From NCBI GenBank assembly GCA_964617105.1, contig CAZTWC010000192.1, forward strand, positions 1 through 7,209: a DNA stretch of 7,209 nucleotides, given 5' to 3'. This DNA is from CAZTWC01 sp964617105 [NCBI: uncultured Myxococcia bacterium] (GTDB lineage: Bacteria; CAZTWC01). The position numbers and the translations under genes were made by a program. The stretch's first letter is position 1; each line of letters starts with the position of its first letter. Under the pieces are notes generated by a model that saw only the letters and a list, made by a program, of their open reading frames with translations, ran no database searches and was not told where the DNA came from. Below, piece by piece: positions 1 to 5,470 of the stretch.

Positions 1-177
1 CGCTATATAAGAATTAAAGATATCATCGGAACCACCAACCCGGTAGACTCGGAATCCAACCCGACCCTGGACACCTACGACAGTTTCCTTAATCCCATTT
101 ATGACCCATACCAAACCGTTGATTCAGCTGGCTTCGATCTGGAGGCGGTGGCTGTACTTAATCAGACGGGAGATTGA
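1..177 (+). CDS. C-terminal end of a probable surface or secreted protein (5' partial)
   Basis: An open frame enters from the left edge in frame 1 and runs 58 codons to TGA at 175-177. The visible tail starts YIRIKDI, has an Asp/Asn/Pro/Thr-rich middle with many Tyr and Asp residues, and ends in GFDLEAVAVLNQTGD. A closing beta-strand of the 'GFDLDAV' kind is common at the end of secreted or cell-surface beta-sandwich proteins; that is recollection of a pattern, not a family assignment. There is no membrane anchor or sorting tail at the C-terminus. The receptor gene starts 2 nt after this stop, so the two are almost certainly co-transcribed and possibly translationally coupled. This suggests an accessory role next to the receptor, for example ligand capture. 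The start, signal peptide and full length lie outside the window, so the function is open. Confidence 0.7.
   Translation, partial: RYIRIKDIIGTTNPVDSESNPTLDTYDSFLNPIYDPYQTVDSAGFDLEAVAVLNQTGD
168..172 (+). promoter_or_regulatory. Ribosome binding site that decides the receptor start
   Basis: GGGAG lies 7 nt before GTG at 180-182, which is a normal spacing. It is only 1 nt before the alternative TTG at 174-176, too close to serve it. GTG at 180 is therefore preferred, giving a 690-residue precursor. The site lies inside the end of the upstream gene. Confidence 0.6.
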
Positions 178-179
178 TA

Positions 180-2252
180 GTGCTCTCTTTTCCTGGAAAA
201 GTAACCTGGTTTTGCCTGCTATTTCTGTTTTTTACCGGCATCAGCCTCCAAATTGTTCATGGCAAAGAAAAAATAGACAGCAGCAAAACTTCGGAAGATA
301 TCGAACAAATTACTATTTCAGCACAGCGTCAACATTCAACCAACAAATCGGTATCTGCCCAGGTTAGCATCATTGATGCGGAGCAAATTAAAAATACCGC
401 TCCCCGCAACCTGGCCGAAGTGGTATCTCAAGCTTTGGGAGTGGAAATCAACCGCTATGGCGGTATCTCCGAGATGAGTGTTATCAGTATCCGCGGTTCC
501 TCTGCGGAACAAGTTTTGGTGCTGGTCAACGGTAAGCGGCTCAATTCTGCCCAGGGAGGGGGGGTGAATCTCTCCACCATAAATCCGGAGGATATCGAGC
601 GGATAGAAATTATCCGGGGCGGTGGAAGCGCTATTCACGGAGAAAATGCTTTTGGCGGTGTTCTCAATATAATTACCAAAGATGGTTACGGCAAACAATT
701 CAGTGGTGGTTTGCAGGGCGGTTATGCATCCTTTAACACCGCCAGCCTATCGGCCCAACTAATGGACTCCTTTGGACCTGACCAACAACTGGACTATTTT
801 TTCTCTATAAGTGGTCTATATACCGAAGGTAATTATACTTTTCCAGACCCCCACGCCCTGGGAGGGACTGGCCGCCGTCAAAACAGCCAGGGATTGGCAG
901 GAGATATCTCTTTCAAAGGAGGATGGGACCTGGATAAAAAAGAGGGAATTCGCCTGTCATTCTCAATGCACCAGCACTATGATAAAAAAGGGGTGCCCGG
1001 CCTAAAGGAGTTTCCAACCCCAAGCGCCACCATGGAAGATACCCGCCATCTAGGCATGCTCAGTCTCATCTATCCGCTTTCAAAAACTTTTGAATTGGGT
1101 CTCGATTTGTATGGTATCAAACAGTTACGCAGTTATCAAGATCCCGACTTTTACCTGGGTCTGGTTGATGACAGCCACGACAACAAAACCGGAGGATGGG
1201 ACCTGGAGATCCACCAGACTAATAAGTGGAAAAAGATTAAAATTGACACGGTGTCTGGTTACAATTTGCGTTATGACCACCTCATCTCCACCGGATTGCT
1301 CACCGCCGAGGAGGCCAGCAAAGAGAGCGGACGAATCTCCCGTCTCTCCCACAATGGATATAGTCGGGCTGACTTCCATTTTTTCCTGAACACTCCATCA
1401 AAAGGGTTGGAGCAAAAAGGAGGTGTTCAGGGACGGCTGGTTCTATCTCCGGCACTCCGATTGGAAAGCAGTAAACTCTCATACGGCCAGCGACAGGTTC
1501 AGCAACCGCAAGACGCTTTTTCTTACAGCCTGGGATGGCGGGTGGCCATCGATAGACAAAACCTGGTGGTAATTAAGGGTAATGCTGGCACTGCTTTTCG
1601 TAATCCTACCTTTAACGACCTGTTCTGGCCGGCCACCTCCTTTGCCCTGGGAAACCCGCAACTGAAACCGGAGAGGATGTTTATTTTCGACACTGGAGTA
1701 AATATCAAACCGTTTCCCTTTATCTCCCTGGAAGCAGTGGGATTCTTACACCAGGCCAGAGATTTAATCCAATGGAACCCTGGTGCGGCCGGACTGTGGC
1801 AACCGCAAAATATTGGCAAGGCCAGGATATGGGGGTTGGAATTGGAAGCCGCGCTGTTGCTGGAGATTCCCTGGCTGCAGGGCTTTGGAGAGGTGAAAGT
1901 AAACTACTCCTTTTTAGCGGCTCAAGATAAAACCGAAGGCACTCCCTCCTACAACCGGCAATTGCCCCGCCGCGCCAAGGAGAAATTTAATCTGCTCATC
2001 AATTACACCAATTACCAGGGCCACTCTTTAAACTTAAACGGTAGATACGTAGGCCACCGATATATCACCGCCCAAAATACCAAATATCTAGACCCCTATT
2101 TGGTTGTGGATGGAACCTGCACCTTCTACCTTAAAGAAAAAATATATCTAATTTTTACGGTAAAAAATCTTTTGGGAACCCGATATGTGGATATCCGTGA
2201 ATTTCCGGTGCCCGGGCGAGAAGGCGGAATAAAACTGGGAGTTCAATTTTAA
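180..2252 (+). CDS. btuB: TonB-dependent outer-membrane receptor, BtuB-like (probable cobalamin/corrinoid transporter)
   Basis: A 690-residue precursor from GTG at 180. Residues 1-28 form a signal peptide: a short Lys-containing start, then a strongly hydrophobic core (CLLFLFFTGISL). The TonB box is EQITISAQR at about residues 42-50, matching the usual ETVTVTA-type box. The plug domain is at about 60-168, with the typical VISIRGSSAEQVLVLVNGKR, INPEDIERIEIIRGGGSAIHGENAFGGVLNIITK series. The rest is a 22-strand-type barrel with alternating hydrophobic and aromatic strands, ending in a terminal Phe. The last segment (YVDIREFPVPGREGGIKLGVQF at the end) resembles the closing strands of BtuB receptors, where a Y-x-PGRE motif is common. 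Length is somewhat above E. coli BtuB. The family call is secure. Cobalamin as substrate is inferred from the BtuB-like ends and the adjacent B12-riboswitch operon; an iron chelate remains possible. It follows a partial gene by 2 nt and converges with the tonB gene. Confidence 0.88.
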   Translation: MLSFPGKVTWFCLLFLFFTGISLQIVHGKEKIDSSKTSEDIEQITISAQRQHSTNKSVSAQVSIIDAEQIKNTAPRNLAEVVSQALGVEINRYGGISEMSVISIRGSSAEQVLVLVNGKRLNSAQGGGVNLSTINPEDIERIEIIRGGGSAIHGENAFGGVLNIITKDGYGKQFSGGLQGGYASFNTASLSAQLMDSFGPDQQLDYFFSISGLYTEGNYTFPDPHALGGTGRRQNSQGLAGDISFKGGWDLDKKEGIRLSFSMHQHYDKKGVPGLKEFPTPSATMEDTRHLGMLSLIYPLSKTFELGLDLYGIKQLRSYQDPDFYLGLVDDSHDNKTGGWDLEIHQTNKWKKIKIDTVSGYNLRYDHLISTGLLTAEEASKESGRISRLSHNGYSRADFHFFLNTPSKGLEQKGGVQGRLVLSPALRLESSKLSYGQRQVQQPQDAFSYSLGWRVAIDRQNLVVIKGNAGTAFRNPTFNDLFWPATSFALGNPQLKPERMFIFDTGVNIKPFPFISLEAVGFLHQARDLIQWNPGAAGLWQPQNIGKARIWGLELEAALLLEIPWLQGFGEVKVNYSFLAAQDKTEGTPSYNRQLPRRAKEKFNLLINYTNYQGHSLNLNGRYVGHRYITAQNTKYLDPYLVVDGTCTFYLKEKIYLIFTVKNLLGTRYVDIREFPVPGREGGIKLGVQF

Positions 2253-2263
2253 GTGACGGACAA

Positions 2264-2311
2264 ACCAGTAAGAAGGTGAAATTATTTTTATGAGGGCCAT
2301 CAGTTACTGGT
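2264..2311. terminator. Inverted repeat between convergent genes, possible weak bidirectional terminator
   Basis: ACCAGTAA (2264-2271) and TTACTGGT (2304-2311) are perfect 8-nt complements separated by 32 nt. They sit in the 51-nt gap between the receptor stop and the tonB stop, with the right arm overlapping the end of tonB. A T-rich stretch (ATTATTTTTAT) lies in the loop rather than after the stem, and the stem is AT-rich. It is therefore not a classical intrinsic terminator, and chance is possible. Confidence 0.2.
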
Positions 2312-3095
2312 ACAGTCTAAAAACAAACTCTTTTTTAAAAGTGGCTTTCTGGCCGGATGCCGGGCATCTCCACTTTTCGGTTACGGTTCTGATGGCAACC
2401 TGGTCCAGTAAACGGTGGCCGCTGGACTGCAGAAGTTTGACCCGGTTGATACCACCATCCTGACGGACACTGACCTCCAGCCTGGCAACGCCCTCCATAC
2501 CCCAACGCCTGGCCATAGCAGGATATTCCGGTCTGGGCTGCCCCGCTCCCAGGCACAGTTTCAAAGCATGAGCACCGCTATCTCCTTCACCTCCTTTGAC
2601 GACCGCAGGAAAAACCGCATCTAAAGCCTCTCCGGTAGTAATAGCCGGAACTGACTCTTCTCCAACAGCGGCTGCAACTGGGATACTTGATAAACCTGGC
2701 TGAGTATCTGGGGACATATTTTCATCCTCAGAACTATCTGCCAATTTTTTCCCTGGCGCAGTATCAATTTCAACTATTTCCCGGGGCACCTCCTGGATTG
2801 CTGTAACAGTTCTAACCAATTCCGATTTGTCTTTTTTATCCTGGCCCATTTGGGCTATCTCATCCCGGGGTGGTGCCGGGATAGCCTGAGTCCCCAAATT
2901 CCTGTTAGCAATTTTTACTTGTATCAACTCTTTGGTCACCTTTTTTTCATCAAAAAGAGGGGTTGATGTCGGGAAAAAAATGATAAATATAAGGTGTGCA
3001 AGGACAGATAAAAACAGGGCAATCAACAGATTGATTTCCGCTGAGAAACGCTGTTTCTGGTTATTCTTTGACCAGCAAAGGCAATTGGACGCCAT
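2304..3095 (-). CDS. tonB: TonB-family energy transducer
   Basis: TonB couples the inner-membrane proton motive force (via ExbB/ExbD) to outer-membrane receptors. From ATG at 3095 the product is 263 residues. It has a short cytoplasmic N-terminus and one membrane helix at about 24-41 (LLIALFLSVLAHLIFIIFF). The helix contains Ser30 and His34 in the same S-x3-H spacing as Ser16/His20 of E. coli TonB, the residues that interact with ExbBD. A long polar periplasmic linker follows (about 45-180), mixed and acidic rather than Pro-Lys repeats. The C-terminal TonB domain spans about 185-263, with PEYPAMARRWGMEG, the SSG-x3-LD motif and the W-R-x-PA motif. ATG 3095 has AAGGA 4 nt upstream. An ATG at 3134 is an alternative, with GGAGAG almost touching it. 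The chosen start overlaps the end of the propeller gene by 35 nt, suggesting coupled translation. It is third in the riboswitch operon. No exbB or exbD gene is visible, so it must use ones encoded elsewhere. Confidence 0.9.
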   Translation of the reverse strand: MASNCLCWSKNNQKQRFSAEINLLIALFLSVLAHLIFIIFFPTSTPLFDEKKVTKELIQVKIANRNLGTQAIPAPPRDEIAQMGQDKKDKSELVRTVTAIQEVPREIVEIDTAPGKKLADSSEDENMSPDTQPGLSSIPVAAAVGEESVPAITTGEALDAVFPAVVKGGEGDSGAHALKLCLGAGQPRPEYPAMARRWGMEGVARLEVSVRQDGGINRVKLLQSSGHRLLDQVAIRTVTEKWRCPASGQKATFKKEFVFRLYQ

Positions 3096-4152
3096 CTGAT
3101 CCTTTGATCTCTGTGAGAAGCCGGTGGGGTTCATCTCTCTCCAGAACCAGTATTTTGTCCCGGTTAAAATGGCAGACAAAAAGTCTGTTATTAGTTATAT
3201 CTACGACAACGCCGGAATAAAAATCACCATTGGGATCTTGACCTGTCACCAGATAGTTGGAGGATGGGTGAATAATTTTCCGGGTCTGATAATTGTACGA
3301 CATCAGTCCACCCATTCCAGTAAGGTATATGATCTTTCTCTGCCAGTCAATCCCATTACCGCCCCAACCGGGAGAGCCACCAATATCAAGTTGCCCTACT
3401 TTCTGGTCTTTTTTTGCGTCTACAATGACAATTTTACCATCATCGGAACCAGGTCCACCATTTTTGCCGGTGCAGATAATATGCACCTCTTCCAGTTCCG
3501 GCAGGGCTATTACACCCTGCGGATTTTGCGGAACCGGAATAGTTTTTATAACCTGGCCAGAAACAGTATCGATAACACTGACACTACCTGGATCAAAAGA
3601 AAAAGTCTGATAATTCCAGGCACTGTTGCAAACATATATTTTACCATTTAAATAGGCTAACCCCTCTGGTCCCCGCCCCACATCGATCTTCTTTAGCAGG
3701 GTTTTGTTCTTCAAGTCTACCTCTGCCACCTGACCGGCGGCAAAATTGCTCACATAACCTCTGTTGGCCTTTGGGGCTATAGCCATTGACCAGGGGTTGG
3801 CGCCTTTGCCCAGATAAATATCACCCTCCTTCTTGAGTGTGGACTCATCATAAACCGTTATACTATTGTCTCCCGAATTAACCACATAAATCTTCCCGCT
3901 CCAATAGACAATATCGTTGGGCCAAATCCCCAGGGAAATAACATCGCTGTAAATCTTCATGGTGGAGGGCTCAATTATACTCAGAGTCTCGGCCAAACTA
4001 TTAAGCAGCATGATCTCCTGCTTAAAATCGGGGAAAATTCTCTGCTCAGGCTGGTTGGATGGTGCTTTTGCACAGCCGCCAATAAAAAAGAGAAACAGGA
4101 TAAATCCTAAAATCTGCTGCCATCTGGATGTCTGTTTGAGAACGATATTCAT
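3061..4152 (-). CDS. YncE/BtuG-like beta-propeller lipoprotein, probable surface corrinoid-binding protein
   Basis: From ATG at 4152 the product is 363 residues. A lipoprotein signal ends in the lipobox IGGC, with Cys27 as the lipidated residue. The following residue is Ala, so there is no inner-membrane retention Asp, which fits outer-membrane sorting. The body is a YncE-type propeller of about seven blades. Repeated strand motifs include GKIYVVNSGDNSITVYD (86-102), GYVSNFAAGQVAEVDL (132-147), GKIYVCNSAW (170-179), SVSVIDTVSGQVIKTI (190-205) and GKIVIVDAKKDQKVGQL (239-255). In Bacteroides, the propeller lipoprotein BtuG binds cobalamin tightly on the cell surface and caps BtuB. The same fold, lipidation and B12-riboswitch control here suggest the same role, but this is inference. 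The start is 7 nt after the DUF4465 stop with only a weak ribosome site, so translation is probably coupled. A TTG at 4167, overlapping that stop, is an alternative. Confidence 0.85.
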   Translation of the reverse strand: MNIVLKQTSRWQQILGFILFLFFIGGCAKAPSNQPEQRIFPDFKQEIMLLNSLAETLSIIEPSTMKIYSDVISLGIWPNDIVYWSGKIYVVNSGDNSITVYDESTLKKEGDIYLGKGANPWSMAIAPKANRGYVSNFAAGQVAEVDLKNKTLLKKIDVGRGPEGLAYLNGKIYVCNSAWNYQTFSFDPGSVSVIDTVSGQVIKTIPVPQNPQGVIALPELEEVHIICTGKNGGPGSDDGKIVIVDAKKDQKVGQLDIGGSPGWGGNGIDWQRKIIYLTGMGGLMSYNYQTRKIIHPSSNYLVTGQDPNGDFYSGVVVDITNNRLFVCHFNRDKILVLERDEPHRLLTEIKGSDGVQLPLLVKE

Positions 4153-4159
4153 ACTGCTA

Positions 4160-5002
4160 CTATTCAACCCCAGATGGTTTAATCTTCATCACATTATCGA
4201 TAGCAAAATAGGCCGGGGTATTCATTCCGTAATCACCATTGTCAGAGGAAGTGACACTGAACTTTAGTCCGCTGACTTTACCCAGGGAGGAGAGGTCAAC
4301 CCAGGTCCAATCTTTAACAATATAATCTTTACTGTTGTCTTCAGACCTGAAATCGGCCAGGTAGAACTCTTTTTTGGCAATGCTCTTTCCTGCAACGTCA
4401 ACCCCTTCAATGGTCAACAAATACCAATCCTTATCGTTTCCATCAGCGCCGCCAAATTTTTTAGCGTAATCATCACCCTCTTTCATGGAAAGGTAGGTAT
4501 AGGTGGTGTTGGTAATGTAGGCCCCGGCAATCTCAACGGGGGTGGTGTCGTCATTTAACTTGATGGTTGGCGGATTGTCAGGGTCCATAGAGTTGCAGTA
4601 GCCCACTGCATAATTGGTTGCTGCATCTACTCCGCAGCCTTTGATGGCACTATATTGGTTTTGAAATCCCGAAGTGGTGATATCGGTGATATTGGAATAG
4701 GCAAAACCATGCCAGGATTTATATTCAGCATTGTAAACATTGTTAAAATGGAGTTTGCCACTTTTAAAACCTTTAGAATCGTCAGCACCGTTCCAAAAGG
4801 AATCTTTGTCCAGGGTCAAATCTTCCAGATGAGCCCAACTAGAGCAACTCAGATCATCGGCTTTACACTGTGATCCCTCTTTTTTAGAATCATCTGACTG
4901 ATTCTGATCTGTCTCTTTGGGATCAGCACTTTTATCGGTACCGCCGCAGCCCCATAAAGATAATACTAACACTAGACACAATAAACCTAATACTTTTTTC
5001 AT
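4160..5002 (-). CDS. DUF4465-family lipoprotein, first gene of the B12-riboswitch operon
   Basis: From ATG at 5002 the product is 280 residues. It has a lipoprotein signal peptide (MKKVLGLLCLVLVLSLWGC, Cys19 lipidated, followed by Gly-Gly). A hydrophilic Asp/Lys/Gln/Ser-rich tether follows (about 20-50), then a single globular domain (about 57-275) that I recognise as DUF4465-like. Its landmarks are DSFWNG (67-72), SWHGFAYSN (96-104), DWYLLTIEG (192-200), FYLADFR (213-219), WTWVDLSSLG (232-241) and YGMNTPAYFAIDNV (258-271). This is a beta-rich fold with many aromatic residues. Cys46, Cys53, Cys123 and Cys136 could form disulfides. Position and lipidation suggest a surface-exposed corrinoid-binding or receptor-accessory protein; family members occur near BtuB-type receptors in Bacteroidota (from memory). 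The ATG is chosen over TTG 5017 because AAAGGAG lies 5 nt before it, and TTG 5017 would lie upstream of that site. Confidence 0.85.
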   Translation of the reverse strand: MKKVLGLLCLVLVLSLWGCGGTDKSADPKETDQNQSDDSKKEGSQCKADDLSCSSWAHLEDLTLDKDSFWNGADDSKGFKSGKLHFNNVYNAEYKSWHGFAYSNITDITTSGFQNQYSAIKGCGVDAATNYAVGYCNSMDPDNPPTIKLNDDTTPVEIAGAYITNTTYTYLSMKEGDDYAKKFGGADGNDKDWYLLTIEGVDVAGKSIAKKEFYLADFRSEDNSKDYIVKDWTWVDLSSLGKVSGLKFSVTSSDNGDYGMNTPAYFAIDNVMKIKPSGVE

Positions 5003-5006
5003 GACA

Positions 5007-5014
5007 TCTCCTTT
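5007..5014 (-). promoter_or_regulatory. Shine-Dalgarno site of the DUF4465 gene, target of leader anti-SD
   Basis: AAAGGAGA, with GGAG ending 5 nt before ATG 5002. It is perfectly complementary over 8 nt to TCTCCTTT at 5110-5103 in the same leader, so it can be sequestered. Confidence 0.8.
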
Positions 5015-5158
5015 CAAAAAATTACCGTATCCGTCTGAAAATTAACTCTGAAGCAATAATTGCCGCCAAAGGACGTTTTCTGATGAACACAGACTTAAAA
5101 TTAAAGGAGAATGAGGTGAGACTTTCGACACCAACATTTCTCCTTCCGCGAAGAGAAA
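5007..5158 (-). promoter_or_regulatory. Riboswitch expression platform with alternative pairings controlling the ribosome site
   Basis: Read 5' to 3' on the minus strand, there are four segments. S1 is TTTCTCTT (5158-5151), S2 is AAGGAGAAA (5145-5137), S3 is TTCTCCTTT (5111-5103), and S4 is the ribosome site AAAGGAGA (5014-5007). S1-S2 forms an 8-bp hairpin with a 6-nt loop. S2-S3 forms an exclusive 8-bp stem extended by GGTG/CACC (5132-5129 with 5118-5115). S3-S4 pairs 8 nt and hides the ribosome site, helped by a nested GTCTG/CAGAC stem (5094-5090 with 5037-5033). S1-S2 plus S3-S4 would be OFF, and S2-S3 would be ON. No stem is followed by a clean U-tract, so translational rather than transcriptional control is favoured. 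Pairings were found by eye; energies were not computed. Confidence 0.55.
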
Positions 5159-5163
5159 CTATC

Positions 5164-5319
5164 TGGTTATTTATTAGGCATGGTAGGTCTTCCGGCTTAC
5201 GAGTCTTCCTATTTCCAGCGCCTTCCCATGGCTAATATCCACAGTGGCATAGTGCCGGTTTCGTCATCGCTTACGGCGGCGGGACCGCGCTGGATTTGCA
5301 CCAGCCTTCCCTTAACCAA
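5164..5319 (-). promoter_or_regulatory. Cobalamin (adenosylcobalamin-type) riboswitch aptamer
   Basis: The minus strand carries the conserved series of B12 aptamers in order. GGTGCAAATCC is at 5302-5292, in a perfect 5-bp hairpin with arms GCTGG and CCAGC. CCCGCCGCCGTAA follows at 5283-5271, GCCACTG at 5248-5242 and GGGAAGG at 5227-5221. The B12 box AAGCCGGAAGACCTACC is at 5198-5182. A closing P1 stem is visible as TGGTTA (5318-5313) with TAACCA (5169-5164). In this class, binding of coenzyme B12 normally turns expression off. Its position upstream of the DUF4465 gene puts the DUF4465-propeller-tonB operon under cobalamin repression. The identification rests on conserved sequence blocks; exact ends are approximate. 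Confidence 0.95.
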
Positions 5320-5345
5320 TACCTGAGAAATCGTTTAACACGGCT

Positions 5346-5358
5346 TTTATAAATTGTA
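5346..5358 (-). promoter_or_regulatory. Possible -10 region of the riboswitch transcript
   Basis: TACAAT (5358-5353) and the adjoining TATAAA (5351-5346) lie about 30-40 nt upstream of the aptamer on the minus strand, where a promoter must be. No convincing -35 hexamer is seen at the right spacing, so which of the two is used is unclear. Confidence 0.35.
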
Positions 5359-5392
5359 AAGAAAAAATAACTTCGGAATAGTGGGGTTTTGG

Positions 5393-5420
5393 TTGAACAA
5401 AATTATCTTTGTGGTAAAAT
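5393..5420 (+). promoter_or_regulatory. Probable sigma70-type promoter of the inositol-phosphate synthase gene
   Basis: TTGAAC (5393-5398) and TAAAAT (5415-5420) are separated by 16 nt. The -10 is preceded by TGG (5412-5414), an extended -10 element. About 50 nt separate it from the ATG, and the ribosome site GAGGA (5460-5464) has a 6-nt spacer. It is divergent from the riboswitch transcript, so the two genes share a short AT-rich control region. Confidence 0.5.
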
Positions 5421-5470
5421 TTTGGGATATTTTTTAAATTAGCGTATTCAATAATAATTGAGGATAAATT

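Noticed and set aside
101-367. Open frame of 88 codons on the plus strand
   Set aside because: It overlaps the end of the partial gene and the signal peptide and TonB box of the receptor in another frame. Its product is low-complexity and unlike any family.
336-698. Minus-strand open frame of 120 codons
   Set aside because: It is the antisense shadow of the receptor plug domain, which is strongly conserved in the plus frame.
3124-3651. Long plus-strand open frame (175 codons), with another at 3293-3610
   Set aside because: Both lie antisense inside the propeller gene, whose lipobox and blade repeats are clear. The translations have no recognisable domain or good ribosome site.
5137-5158. 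Intrinsic terminator directly after the riboswitch
   Set aside because: An 8-bp hairpin is present but is AT-rich and followed by TGTTGG, not a U-tract. The complementarity to the ribosome-site region fits translational control better.
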